Of a DNA stretch of 64,000 bases, positions 9,290 through 20,201 are shown piece by piece (the stretch's first letter is position 1; each line of letters begins with the position of its first letter). The DNA lies in NCBI GenBank assembly GCA_016721845.1, contig JADKHK010000013.1:62001-126000 (forward strand), given 5' to 3'. A program made the position numbers and the translations under genes. Origin of the DNA: Lysobacterales bacterium (GTDB taxonomy: Bacteria > Pseudomonadota > Gammaproteobacteria > Xanthomonadales > Ahniellaceae). The notes under the pieces were generated by a model, which ran no database searches, was not told where the DNA came from, and worked only from the letters and a program-made list of their open reading frames with translations.

Positions 9290-10378
9290 ATGTCCAACGC
9301 CCAATCCGTCGCTGAAACCCTGCTCGCCACGATCGTCGATCCGCAGACCGGCCAGACCCTGGTCGAGTCCGGCATCGTCAAGGCCGTCGGTGCGGATGGT
9401 GACCGTGTCGTGGTCGACCTGGTCGTGCCCTATCCGGCCGCGAGCTGGCTCGGCGAGCTGCAGGCGCAGGTGAAACGCACGCTGGAAGCCGATGCCGCGA
9501 TCGTGCTGGCCACGGTGTCGGTGTCGGCGCGGGTGTATTCGCACAAGGTGCAGAACGACCTGACGCCGTTGCCGAACATCAAGAACGTGATCGCGGTGGC
9601 GTCCGGCAAGGGCGGCGTCGGCAAGTCGACGACGGCCGCGAATCTGGCGCTGGCCTTGCAGGCGGAAGGCGCCAGGGTCGGCATCCTCGACGCGGACATC
9701 TACGGCCCCAGCCAGCCGCGCATGATGGGCGTGTCCGGCAAGCCCGATTCCAAAGATGGCAAGACCATCGAAGCCAAGATCGCGCACGGCGTGCAGGTGA
9801 TGTCGATCGGTCTGCTGATCGAGGAGGACACGCCGATGATCTGGCGCGGCCCGATGGTCACGCAGGCACTGACGCAGTTGCTGTCCGACACCAACTGGCA
9901 GGACCTCGACTACCTCGTCATCGACCTGCCGCCCGGCACCGGCGATATCCACTTGTCGCTTTGCCAGAAGGTGCCGGTCTCGGGTGCGGTGATCGTCACC
10001 ACGCCGCAGGACATCGCGCTGCTGGATGCGAAGAAGGCGCTGAAGATGTTCGAGAAGGTCAACGTGCCGGTGCTCGGCATCGTCGAGAACATGGCTATCC
10101 ACGTCTGCTCGAACTGCGGCCACGCCGAACACATCTTCGGAGAAGGCGGCGGCGCCCGCATGGCCGAACAATATGGCGTGCCCGTGCTCGGCAGCTTGCC
10201 GCTCGACATCCACATCCGCGAACAGGCCGACGGCGGCACCCCGACGGTGGTCGCCATGCCCGACTCCGACGCCGCGAACCGCTACCGCGCCATCGCCCGA
10301 AAAACCGCCGCCCGCCTCTCGCAACAAGCCCGCAACAAGAAGATCAGCTTCCCGAACATCGTGATTCAGAACACTTGA
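9290..10378 (+). CDS. apbC: Iron-sulfur cluster carrier protein ApbC (Mrp family)
   Basis: A P-loop ATPase that carries Fe-S clusters to client proteins in the cytoplasm. 362 residues, the usual length. An N-terminal MIP18/DUF59-like domain (about 5-85) is followed by the deviant Walker A motif GKGGVGKST from residue 106, and by the cluster-binding CSNC at residues 273-276 close to the C-terminus. The start ATG at nt 9290 fits the family. The protein ends normally with ISFPNIVIQNT and TGA at nt 10376-10378, only a few bases before the corrupted G/C stretch. It is divergent from metG, the same pairing seen in many gammaproteobacteria. Confidence 0.95.
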   Translation: MSNAQSVAETLLATIVDPQTGQTLVESGIVKAVGADGDRVVVDLVVPYPAASWLGELQAQVKRTLEADAAIVLATVSVSARVYSHKVQNDLTPLPNIKNVIAVASGKGGVGKSTTAANLALALQAEGARVGILDADIYGPSQPRMMGVSGKPDSKDGKTIEAKIAHGVQVMSIGLLIEEDTPMIWRGPMVTQALTQLLSDTNWQDLDYLVIDLPPGTGDIHLSLCQKVPVSGAVIVTTPQDIALLDAKKALKMFEKVNVPVLGIVENMAIHVCSNCGHAEHIFGEGGGARMAEQYGVPVLGSLPLDIHIREQADGGTPTVVAMPDSDAANRYRAIARKTAARLSQQARNKKISFPNIVIQNT

Positions 10379-10380
10379 TG

Positions 10381-12065
<1,685 letters not shown>

Positions 12066-13162
12066 TTCCGGAAATACGGCCGCTCCGCAATGCGGTAGGA
12101 CAGGTCCGAGGCGATCAGCGACAGGACCAGGGCGGTCGGGACGAAGATCAGGGAGGCCGCAATTGGGCCGAGGGGCTTGAGGCTGGGGCCGAGGGTCGCG
12201 CCGAGCAGGTAGACGACGATGCTGTGCAGCAGGAACAGCGAGTAGGAACGGTCGCCGATCCATTGCAGGACGCGCCCCGGTGCTTGCGGATGCCGTTGTC
12301 CGTAGACGATCGCGAGGATCAGCAGTCCGCCGCTTCCGAGCATGCTCAGCGGGTAGTAGGCGAGGTCGCGATTCAGCAGCAGCACGAACTTCGAGCACGC
12401 CACGAAGGCCAGCCAAGCCGCGGCGGCCGCGATCCACAGCGGACGCCGAGCGAGCGCGGCCAGCGGCACGCGCGCAACCGCGATGCCGACCAGGAACAGC
12501 AGGCCGTAGCCGTGCAATCGGGCGAGCGGTGTGCCGATCCACAACACGAGCACCAGCAGCACCGTGGCGATCACGAGATGCGCCACCCAGTCGCGACGCG
12601 TCACGGCGAAGCCCAGCGCGAGCAGCGGAATCGCGAGATAGAACGCGACCTCGTAACTCATCGACCAGGTCACCGGGTTGATCGCGGTGAGGCCGAGATC
12701 GAGGAATCCGTGCAGGAAGGCGAGGTTGAACAGCCAGTCGTGCAACGAGAACACGGTGCCGTCGACTGCCCAGCGTGCGAGCGCCGCGAGCACCAGGGCC
12801 AGCCCATAGGCCGGAAGGATGCGCAGGCCGCGCCGGGCGAGGAAATCGACGGGCCGGGCGCGGGCGAAGTCGAACTGGCGCGCCATCAGGAAACCGCTGA
12901 GCACGAAGAACAGATCGACGCCGTACAGCGAACGATGCAGCCACAGCAAGGCCGATTCGACACCCCATCCCGGGAAACCCCGCACCTCGGTCTCGGTCCA
13001 GCCATAGAACGCCACGAGGCAGTAGCCGAAGGCGTGCACGTTGAAGACGAACAGCGAGGCCAATGCGCGCAGTCCATCCAGCGCGGGCAGGTGCGCGGAC
13101 GCTGTTGCGGACGAAGCGGCAGGTTCGGTCACGTGGGTGCGCAGGCGAAGATGATCCGGCAT
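12066..13162 (-). CDS. Acyltransferase 3 family membrane protein (3' end lost)
   Basis: An integral membrane O-acyltransferase of the OafA/YrhL type, which usually acetylates surface sugars. About ten hydrophobic segments are visible. The N-terminus has LDGLRALASLFVFNVHAF with the expected catalytic His, then YGVDLFFVLSGFL, and late motifs GDRSYSLFLLHSIVVYLL and SYRIAERPYFRKR. The last of these lies near the usual end of the domain, so little of the enzyme may be missing, but the stop codon is buried in the corrupted region. Start chosen at nt 13162 (MPDHLRLR); an ATG at nt 13243 is also possible. No sugar-synthesis genes are adjacent, so the substrate is unknown. Confidence 0.85.
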
Positions 13163-13300
13163 TGTCGCAGCGACAGCGACGTGCTGCGATGCAGGATCGA
13201 AATTTCCTGCGGCCGCGCTTGAAAGCCGACGGGGCGGCGCCATTGAGCATCGTGCATGCTTCGTGAAAGACTGTCCTTCGACGGTCGGACGGATCAAGGG

Positions 13301-13960
13301 ATGATGGGTTTCCTGTTTGCTGCGCCGAACATCGTGTTCACGGTGTCCTTGGGCGTGCTGGCGCTGTTGCTGGTGCTGGAATTTGCGGGAAGCGGCTTGT
13401 CGGATGTGGTCGAGTCGATGTTTCCCGACCTCGATGGCGACGTGCCCGATGCGGACGATGTGTCGATGCCGAGTCAGTTCCTCGGCTGGCTGCGTTCGGG
13501 GCGCGTGCCCCTGCTGATGGTGTTCGCGGTCTTCCTGGGCGTGTTTGGTGCCGGCGGGCTGGTCTTGCAATATGCCATCGCCTTGCTGTTCGGTGCACCG
13601 CTGCATGTCGGTCTCGCGGCGCTGACGATGCTGCCGCTGTCGCTGCCGGTAGTGCGCATGGCGTCCGCGATCCTGGCGCGGATGATGCCGCGCGACGAGA
13701 CGGCGGTGATCTCGCGCGACGACCTGGTCGGTCGCATCGCCATCATCGTCACCGGCCACGCACGCAAAGGTTTTCCCGCGCAGGCCAAATTGCGCGACGA
13801 ATTCCGCACCACGCATTACCTGATGGTCGAACCCGACGAGGACGACATCGAACTTCACCAGGGCGAGGAAGTCGCGCTGATGGCGCGCCGCGGTGCCCTG
13901 TACGTCGCGAAACGCGTCGCGCCGCTGCAACTGAACCACACCCATGGGGAAATCCGATGA
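13301..13960 (+). CDS. yqiJ: YqiJ-like membrane protein (flotillin partner, OB-fold)
   Basis: About 219 residues. Hydrophobic segments lie at the N-terminus (FTVSLGVLALLLVLEF) and mid-protein (VPLLMVFAVFLGVFGAGGL, then AALTMLPLSLPVV). The C-terminal third (LVGRIAIIVTGHARKGFPAQ onward) is a soluble beta-rich domain like the NfeD/YqiJ OB fold. In enterobacteria YqiJ is encoded next to flotillin YqiK, and the same pairing is seen here with an ATGA overlap (nt 13957-13960), supporting the assignment. ATG at 13301 follows an AAGGG; a second ATG at 13304 is equally possible. Likely role: membrane-domain organisation with YqiK; not proven by sequence. Confidence 0.82.
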   Translation: MMGFLFAAPNIVFTVSLGVLALLLVLEFAGSGLSDVVESMFPDLDGDVPDADDVSMPSQFLGWLRSGRVPLLMVFAVFLGVFGAGGLVLQYAIALLFGAPLHVGLAALTMLPLSLPVVRMASAILARMMPRDETAVISRDDLVGRIAIIVTGHARKGFPAQAKLRDEFRTTHYLMVEPDEDDIELHQGEEVALMARRGALYVAKRVAPLQLNHTHGEIR

Positions 13961-15765
13961 TCGAACAAATGATGGGTCCGGCAATCACCTTCGGACTTGC
14001 GCTCGTTGCTTTCATGGTGCTGCTGTACATCGTCAAGGTGTTCGCGCGCATGTACACGCGTGCGTCCAAGGAACTGAGTTTCGTGCGCACCGGCCTCGGC
14101 GGACAAAAGGTGATCCTCAATGGCGGCGCCCTGGTGCTGCCGGTGATCCATGAAGTCATTCCGGTCAACATGAACACGCTCAAGCTCGACGTGCATCGTG
14201 CGGCCGAGCAGGCACTGATCACCCGCGACCGCATGCGCGTCGACGTCACGGCCGAATTCTTCGTGCGCGTGCAGCCGATCGAGGAATCGATCGCGAACGC
14301 GGCGCAGACGCTGGGCCGCAAGACCATCGAGCCAGAAGCGCTGAAGGAACTGGTCGAAGGCAAGTTCGTCGACGCGCTGCGCTCGGTTGCGGCCGAAATG
14401 GGCATGGAAGAGCTGCATGAGCAGCGCACCCTGTTCGTTCAGAAGGTGCAGCAGGCGGTGTCCGAGGACCTGCTGAAGAATGGTCTCGAACTGGAAGCGG
14501 TCTCGCTCACCGGTCTCGACCAGACCAGCAAGGAATACTTCAACCCGGACAATACCTTCGATGCCGAGGGTCTGACCAAGTTGACCGAAGCGATCGAATT
14601 GCGCCGCAAGAAGCGCAACGAAATCCAGCAGGACACCGAAGTCGAGATCCAGAAGAAAAATCTCATCGCCGCGCAGCAGAAGCTGACCATCGCCCGCGAA
14701 GAGGAATACGCCAAGCTGCAGCAACAGCGCGAGATCGAGATTCGCCGCGCCACCCAGCAGGCCGAGATCGCGACCCAGCAGGCCGAGAAGACGCGCGAAG
14801 CCGAAGAGGCCAAGATCGCCGCGCAGCAGCAGATCGATGCGGCTCGTCTTGGCGCCGAACGTGCCATCCAGGACCAGCGCATCGCGATCGAGCAGCAGCT
14901 GAAAGAACGCGACATCGTCAAGGCGAAGTCGGTGCAGACCGCCGAGATCGACCAGCAGAAGGCCGTGCAGATGGCCGAGCAGGATCGCGCGATCGCGATC
15001 GCCGAGAAGTCGAAGGCACAGTCCGAGGCGCAGGCCCAGGCGGATCTGGCGCGCGCGTCCGCCGTGCAGGCGCAGGAGCAGGTGGATACCGTGCGCGAAG
15101 TCGAACGCGCCGAGCGCCAGAAGAAGATCGAGCTGGTCGAGGCCTCGCGCCAGGCCGAGCGCGAGATGATCGGCATCACCATCGCTGCGGAAGCCGAGAA
15201 GAAGGCCGCAAACGATCGCGCCGAAGCCACCCGCACGCTCGCGAATGCCGACGCCGATCGCCAGCGCATCGCCGCGCAAGCCGATGCCGAGGCCGAGAAA
15301 CTGCGTGCCGAAGCGGCCGAGAAGCGTTACGGCGTCGATGCCGAGGGCCAGCGTCGTTTGAACGAGGCCGCGAACCTGTTGTCTGCCGAACAGATCGCCC
15401 TGCAGATCAAGCTGGCCGTGTTGCGTCACCTGCCCGACATCATCCGCGAGAGCGTCAAGCCGATCGCGGCGATCGACGGCATCAAGATCGTGCAGGTCGA
15501 GGGGCTGAATGCGGGCGGCGCGGGCGGCGGACAGGGCGATGCGAACGCCACGGCGGGCAGCGGAAATCTGGCCGACCAGGTCGTGTCCAGTGCACTCCGT
15601 TATCGCTCGCAGGCCCCACTGATCGAGTCGCTGATGAAGGAAGTCGGCATCACCGGAGCCGACCTGAACGGGATGACGCAGTCGCTGCATGACGGCAGCG
15701 GCGAAGCCGATCGCTTGCGCGAGCTGATCGCCAAGCGCGACGCGATCACCCGCAAGGCCGACTGA
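13957..15765 (+). CDS. yqiK: Flotillin family protein YqiK
   Basis: 602 residues. One N-terminal membrane segment (ITFGLALVAFMVLLYIV) is followed by an SPFH/band-7 domain (about 40-215), then a long Ala/Glu/Gln-rich coiled coil (about 220-480), and a flotillin C-terminal region (AANLLSAEQIALQIKLAVL). Flotillins scaffold detergent-resistant membrane patches, and the coiled coil drives oligomerisation. The gene starts at an ATGA that overlaps the yqiJ stop, so the two are translated together. The tail after residue 530 is Gly/Ala-rich and probably flexible. Confidence 0.92.
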   Translation: MIEQMMGPAITFGLALVAFMVLLYIVKVFARMYTRASKELSFVRTGLGGQKVILNGGALVLPVIHEVIPVNMNTLKLDVHRAAEQALITRDRMRVDVTAEFFVRVQPIEESIANAAQTLGRKTIEPEALKELVEGKFVDALRSVAAEMGMEELHEQRTLFVQKVQQAVSEDLLKNGLELEAVSLTGLDQTSKEYFNPDNTFDAEGLTKLTEAIELRRKKRNEIQQDTEVEIQKKNLIAAQQKLTIAREEEYAKLQQQREIEIRRATQQAEIATQQAEKTREAEEAKIAAQQQIDAARLGAERAIQDQRIAIEQQLKERDIVKAKSVQTAEIDQQKAVQMAEQDRAIAIAEKSKAQSEAQAQADLARASAVQAQEQVDTVREVERAERQKKIELVEASRQAEREMIGITIAAEAEKKAANDRAEATRTLANADADRQRIAAQADAEAEKLRAEAAEKRYGVDAEGQRRLNEAANLLSAEQIALQIKLAVLRHLPDIIRESVKPIAAIDGIKIVQVEGLNAGGAGGGQGDANATAGSGNLADQVVSSALRYRSQAPLIESLMKEVGITGADLNGMTQSLHDGSGEADRLRELIAKRDAITRKAD

Positions 15766-15775
15766 GCGCGACACG

Positions 15776-16388
15776 ATGCGGCGAATCGTGACTCGCTTGC
15801 CGATGATTGCGCTGCTGGCTGGCAGCGGCAGCGTCGTTGCCGATGCCGGCGCCGGCGAGGTCGTCGCCGCGGCGGCGCTCGACCAGGTCGGCGTCACCAC
15901 GTCCTACGATCCGTCCTATCGCCGGCTCGAATTTCCGAACGGCGATGTGCCGATCGCCACCGGCGTCTGTGCCGACGTGGTGGTGCGCGTTGCGGGAAGC
16001 GGGCATCGATCTGCAGCGCGAACTGAATGCCGACATGCGCGCGCACTTCCGAGCGTATCCCGCACACTGGGGGCTGACGAAGCCGGATCGCAACATCGAC
16101 CATCGCCGCGTGCCGAATCTGCAGCGCTGGTTCGAGCGCCACGGCTGGGCGCTTGCGGTCAGCGCCGATCCGGGCGACTACCAGCCCGGCGATATCGTCA
16201 GCTGGCGCTTGTCAAACGGGCGTCCCCACATCGGCGTGGTGGCCACCCGTTATGCCGCCGATGGCCGGCGCCGCCTGGTCGTGCACAACATCGCCTTCGG
16301 CGCGCGCGAGGAAGACGTGCTGTTCGCATGGACGGTGACCGGGCACTTTCGCCCACCCGACGCGCCCAAGATCGCGGCCGCCCGCTAG
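15776..16388 (+). pseudogene. DUF1287 exported protein, frameshifted
   Basis: Two frames together give one DUF1287 protein. Frame one begins at ATG 15776 with a signal peptide (MRRIVTRLPMIALLAGSG) and carries VTTSYDPSYRRLEFPNGD and TGVCADVVVR. The match then moves to another frame from about nt 15990 (ALREAGIDLQRELNADMR) through AHWGLTKPDRNIDHR and PHIGVVATRYA to the TAG at nt 16386-16388. The shift fits loss of one CG from a CGCGCG run in GTGCGCGTTGCGG. Left uncorrected, the first frame runs on into dcd. Given the clean homology on both sides, a sequencing error is as likely as a true mutation. Function of DUF1287 is not known; NlpC-like fold is suspected. Confidence 0.75.
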
Positions 16389-16417
16389 ACTGCCGCCCTT
16401 TGTCGCGAGGTGGCAGC

Positions 16418-16987
16418 GTGAGCATCAAATCCGACCACTGGATTCGCCGCATGGCGGAACAGCAGGGCATGATCGAACCGTTCGAAGCCGGCCAGGTCCG
16501 CACCAATGCGGGTGGTGGCCGACTGATTTCCTACGGCACGTCGAGTTATGGCTACGACGTGCGCTGCGCGAACGAGTTCAAGATCTTCACCAACATCAAC
16601 TCGACCATCGTCGATCCGAAGGCTTTCGATCCGAATTCCTTCGTCGATGTCGTGTCCGACATCTGCATCATTCCGCCGAACTCGTTCGCACTGGCGCGTA
16701 CGGTCGAATATTTCCGCATCCCGCGATCGGTGCTGACCGTGTGTCTGGGCAAGAGCACGTACGCGCGCTGCGGCATCATCGTCAACGTGACGCCGCTGGA
16801 GCCCGAGTGGGAAGGCCACGTCACGCTGGAGTTCTCGAACACTACCCCGCTGCCCGCGAAAATCTACGCGCACGAGGGCGTCGCGCAGATGCTGTTCTTC
16901 GAGTCCGATGAGGTCTGCGCTGTCAGCTACCGCGACCGCGGCGGCAAGTACCAGGGCCAGAAGGGCGTGACCTTGCCGAAGGCCTAA
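16418..16987 (+). CDS. dcd: dCTP deaminase
   Basis: Converts dCTP to dUTP, supplying dUMP for thymidylate synthesis. 189 residues as a GTG-start protein (first residues SIKSDHWIRRMAEQQ), preceded by a GAGG ribosome site. Conserved blocks are complete: RLISYGTSSYGYDVRCA, GKSTYARCGI, TPLEPEWEGHVTLEFSNT, and GVAQMLFFE. The trimeric deaminase uses the Glu in LEFSN. Its TAA stop overlaps the stop of the convergent hydrolase-HIT gene. The GTG start is needed because the same frame upstream belongs to the misread continuation of the DUF1287 gene. Confidence 0.96.
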   Translation: MSIKSDHWIRRMAEQQGMIEPFEAGQVRTNAGGGRLISYGTSSYGYDVRCANEFKIFTNINSTIVDPKAFDPNSFVDVVSDICIIPPNSFALARTVEYFRIPRSVLTVCLGKSTYARCGIIVNVTPLEPEWEGHVTLEFSNTTPLPAKIYAHEGVAQMLFFESDEVCAVSYRDRGGKYQGQKGVTLPKA

Positions 16988-18060
16988 AGGCGCAGTGCCG
17001 TCCGCAGCGACTTGATCAGCATGCGCTTCGGACCTTCGCCGTAGGCTTCGCGCTCGCCGCGGCCCCAGACCGGGTCCGGCCAGGCGGCGTCGCCGTCGAA
17101 ACGTGCGATCACGTGCACGTGCAGTTGCGGCACGCGATTGCCGAGTGCGGCGACATTGAGCTTGGTCGGTTCGCAGACCGATATCAGCACTTCCGAAACG
17201 CGTGCGATCTCGTCGCTGAGGCGGTGCTGGTCGTCGCGCCCCAGGTCGATGATCTCGCGTGCATCTTTCACCTTCGGCACCAGGATCACCCACGGGTAGC
17301 GCGCATCGTTCATCAGCAGCACGCGGCACAGCGGCAGCTCGCCGACTTCGCTGCAATCCCCCGCGAGCGCCGGATGCAGGGCAAAACGCGGCGCCTCGGC
17401 GAGATGCTGGCGAAAGAACGCGAACGTGCGCCGCCACGCCAGCGCCGCGCTTTCGGCGTGGAAATCGGCGCGTTCGTTGCAGTTGAAGCCATGCCCGGCG
17501 GGATAGAAATGCACGGGCAGATCGGGGTGCTTGTGCTTGAGTTCGTCGTGGAAGTCCTGCGGGATCAGCGCGTCGCGCAGACCGAAGTGCATCAGCAGCG
17601 GTGCTTTCGGAATCTCGTCGAGAAACGGTCGCGTGCGTGCACCGTAGTAGCTGACGGCCGGCAGCCCGAGCCGCGTCGCGCACAGCCAGGCCAGCGTGCC
17701 GCCCCAGCAAAAGCCGATGACGCCGACCGGTCCGTGCGCCTCGGCCACGGCCGCTGTTGCAGCGATATCCAGCAGTGCCTGATCGAAGCCGAGCATGGCG
17801 ACGCGTTCACGACCAACCGCGATACCGGCGTCGTCGTAATCGAGCTCGACATTGCCGCCGACGCGGTCGAACACGCAGGGCGCATACGCGGCATAGCCGT
17901 GCGCCGAGATCTGCTCGGCGACCCAGCGGATGTGGCGATTCACGCCGAACACTTCCTGGATCACGATGACGCTGCCCAGCGGTTCCTCCGGCGGCAGCGA
18001 CCGATACGCGCGGAAGCGTTGGCCGTCGGCGGCGGCAAGTTCGATCCAGTCGTTGATCAT
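16984..18060 (-). CDS. Dienelactone hydrolase fused to a HIT-domain protein
   Basis: One 358-residue frame joins two families. Residues 1 to about 225 are a dienelactone hydrolase-type alpha/beta hydrolase with nucleophile Cys118 (GFCWGG), Asp163 (FGLRDAL) and His190 (AGHGF). Residues from about 226 are a HIT nucleotide-binding protein: PLCRVLLMNDARYPWVILV, TKLNVAALGN and the His-x-His motif QLHVHVIARF (His314, His316), then AWPDPVWG. In relatives these are usually separate proteins, so this is either a real fusion or a lost stop or frameshift at the join near nt 17390. It starts at an ATGA overlapping the stop of the upstream cyclase gene. Confidence 0.82.
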   Translation of the reverse strand: MINDWIELAAADGQRFRAYRSLPPEEPLGSVIVIQEVFGVNRHIRWVAEQISAHGYAAYAPCVFDRVGGNVELDYDDAGIAVGRERVAMLGFDQALLDIAATAAVAEAHGPVGVIGFCWGGTLAWLCATRLGLPAVSYYGARTRPFLDEIPKAPLLMHFGLRDALIPQDFHDELKHKHPDLPVHFYPAGHGFNCNERADFHAESAALAWRRTFAFFRQHLAEAPRFALHPALAGDCSEVGELPLCRVLLMNDARYPWVILVPKVKDAREIIDLGRDDQHRLSDEIARVSEVLISVCEPTKLNVAALGNRVPQLHVHVIARFDGDAAWPDPVWGRGEREAYGEGPKRMLIKSLRTALRL

Positions 18061-20105
18061 GTCGGCTTGCGGCGGTCGGAACCGGAGCGGGAGATTTCGG
18101 TGCGATTCCGACCCAGCGCCTTGGCGCGGTAGAGCGCGTCGTCGGCTGTCGCAATCAGTGCGCTCAATGAGGTCGCGCCGGTCTCGTGCAGTTCGGCCAG
18201 ACCGATGCTGGCGGTCAGGTCGATGGCCTCGCCCTCGATCACGCCCATGCGCCGCTGTATCGCCAGACGCAGGCGTTCGGCGGTCACCAGGGCCTCCTCG
18301 GCGCTGGCACCGGGCAGGGCGGTGATGAACTCTTCGCCGCCATAACGGCCAAGGGGATCGCCGTCGCGCATCTCTTCGCGCAGCACGCGTGCTGCGGCGA
18401 TCAGGACGCGGTCGCCGAACTGGTGGCCCATCGAGTCGTTGATCGGCTTGAAACGATCGAGGTCGATCAGCAGCAGCGACAGCGGCAGCCCCTGCGCCTT
18501 GTGGCGATCGAACAGTTCGATCATCTGCTGCATCACATGGCCGCGATTCGACAAGGTGGTCAGCGGGTCGGTGGTGGCGGCGCGGAACAGATCATGGGTC
18601 TGGGCCGTGAGGCGCGCATTCGCGGCGCGGAGCGCGGCATCCTGCGCCGAGATTTCATCGTTCTTCCGGGACAGGATGCGGGCACTGCGGCGCGCTTCGC
18701 GCAGGCGCCAGAACACCACGCCGAGCAGGGCCACCAGGGTGGCGATGAAGCCGATGCCGATGCGGCGACGCAAGGTCTCGGTGCGCAGGTTCAACTCCTT
18801 CAGTGAGTTGTCGAGGCGCAGCATCTCGACCTGGCGCTCGGCGCGTTCGCGGTCCTGCTTGAGTTCCAGCACCGCCAGTCGCCGTGCCGCCGTCACGCCC
18901 AGCAGTTCCTCGCGCAGCACCGCGCGCTGGCGTGCATAGGAGAGCGCCTGCAACGCCTCGCCACGCGCTTCCAGCAAGCCTTCGATCGCCTTGTAGGCGG
19001 CGTGCAACTGCGGCTTCAGCTTGGCGCGCGTGAGGTAGTCGAGCGAGCGACCATAGGCGGCTTCCGCAGCGGCCAGCTGGCCCTCGCCGCTGTAAAGGTC
19101 GCCGCGATACAGCAAGGCCCGGCCGAGCACGTCGGCCTGGCGCATGGATTCGCCGAGTCGCAAGCCGGCATCGATCTCGATACGGGCTTCGCTCCAGCGC
19201 TTCAGCGCAATCAGGGCGCGTGCGGCTTCCAGGCGTTCGAGAGCAATGCCCTGGCGGTCGCCCAGGCGACTGTCGATTGCGAGAGCACGGCGTGCGGTAT
19301 CGAGCGCGAGGGTCGACTCGCCGACATCGTTCAGCAGGGTGGCATAGCTGCCGAGCGCGGAAGACAGCGCGGCCGGATCGTATTCCTCGCGCGCTGCGGC
19401 GATGGCTTTTTCCAGATATTCGCGGGCCGACTGGGTGTCCTCGATTTCGCGGTAGAGCAGCCCGATGTTGCGATACGGCACATCGACACGGTTGCCCGGA
19501 CCGAGTTGCTTGCGGATATCGAGAGCCTGCATCTGCTGGTCCATGGCTTCCGAGAAGCGGCCCATGTCGCGCAGCACGGTGCCGATGTTCACCAGGGCCA
19601 GGGCCGCGTCGGCGGGATGGTTCGCGGCACGGGCGATGCGCAGGGATTCCTGCTGGAAGGCGTACGCCTCCTGCAATTCGCCGCGACGGCGGGCGATGCG
19701 ACCGAGCAATCCGACCGCCTGCGCGCGATAGCCGGCATGCTGCTGCTCGCCCGCCAGCTTCTGCAGATGTTCCGCGGTCTCGATGCCGGCGTCGTAGTCG
19801 CCGGCGACCAGGCTGTTCTCGGCCAGCATCTGCAATACGTACATGCGCTGGGTCGGCGAATCCGCCACGGTGAGTGCATTGCGCCAGTGGCGTTCGGCGC
19901 CGGCCGCGTCCTGGGTCGCCGAGTACAGGGTGGCGGCGGCGATCTCGATGCCAAAGCGGCCATTGCGGCCGAGCGCGATGCGGTGCAGGTCCATGGCCCG
20001 TTCGACGCCGTGGCCGAAGGCGCTGTCGGCCAGCGCCGCCGGAATGGCGGAGGCCGCAACCAATGCGGCGACGAAGATCGGCAGTCGACGGAAGAAGGCT
20101 TTCAA
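18057..20105 (-). CDS. Diguanylate cyclase with exported TPR sensor region
   Basis: About 682 residues. A signal sequence (FFRRLPIFVAALVAASAIPA) leads into roughly 400 residues of tetratricopeptide-type repeats (for example ALALVNIGTVLRDMGRFSEA). A coiled segment, one membrane helix (IGIGFIATLVALLGVVFW) and a cytoplasmic GGDEF domain follow, with GGEEF at residues 589-593. An intact I-site RDGD sits five residues before it, so product inhibition is likely. No in-frame ATG exists before the signal sequence; TTG at nt 20105 is the best start but is uncertain, and the open frame upstream antisense to rimO is not coding. The TPR part probably senses a periplasmic partner. Followed by the hydrolase-HIT gene (ATGA overlap). 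Confidence 0.88.
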   Translation of the reverse strand: MKAFFRRLPIFVAALVAASAIPAALADSAFGHGVERAMDLHRIALGRNGRFGIEIAAATLYSATQDAAGAERHWRNALTVADSPTQRMYVLQMLAENSLVAGDYDAGIETAEHLQKLAGEQQHAGYRAQAVGLLGRIARRRGELQEAYAFQQESLRIARAANHPADAALALVNIGTVLRDMGRFSEAMDQQMQALDIRKQLGPGNRVDVPYRNIGLLYREIEDTQSAREYLEKAIAAAREEYDPAALSSALGSYATLLNDVGESTLALDTARRALAIDSRLGDRQGIALERLEAARALIALKRWSEARIEIDAGLRLGESMRQADVLGRALLYRGDLYSGEGQLAAAEAAYGRSLDYLTRAKLKPQLHAAYKAIEGLLEARGEALQALSYARQRAVLREELLGVTAARRLAVLELKQDRERAERQVEMLRLDNSLKELNLRTETLRRRIGIGFIATLVALLGVVFWRLREARRSARILSRKNDEISAQDAALRAANARLTAQTHDLFRAATTDPLTTLSNRGHVMQQMIELFDRHKAQGLPLSLLLIDLDRFKPINDSMGHQFGDRVLIAAARVLREEMRDGDPLGRYGGEEFITALPGASAEEALVTAERLRLAIQRRMGVIEGEAIDLTASIGLAELHETGATSLSALIATADDALYRAKALGRNRTEISRSGSDRRKPT

Positions 20106-20165
20106 GCGATGTCCTGGACGGGCGCGCGGATGATAGCGGCGCCCGCCCGGTTCAGGCGTGCCGGA

Positions 20166-20171
20166 TATACT
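20166..20171 (+). promoter_or_regulatory. Possible -10 element for rimO
   Basis: TATACT lies 30 bases before the rimO start codon in the divergent space with the cyclase gene. No convincing -35 box is visible at the right distance, so this is a weak call based on the -10 alone. Confidence 0.3.
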
Positions 20172-20201
20172 CCGCGCCCGTTTTTCCGCCCGGTTCCCGC
20201 C

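Noticed and set aside
15776..16987. DUF1287-dCTP deaminase fusion in one frame
   Set aside because: The middle of the frame has no DUF1287 similarity; the real match moves frame at about 15990, and dcd has its own GTG and ribosome site.
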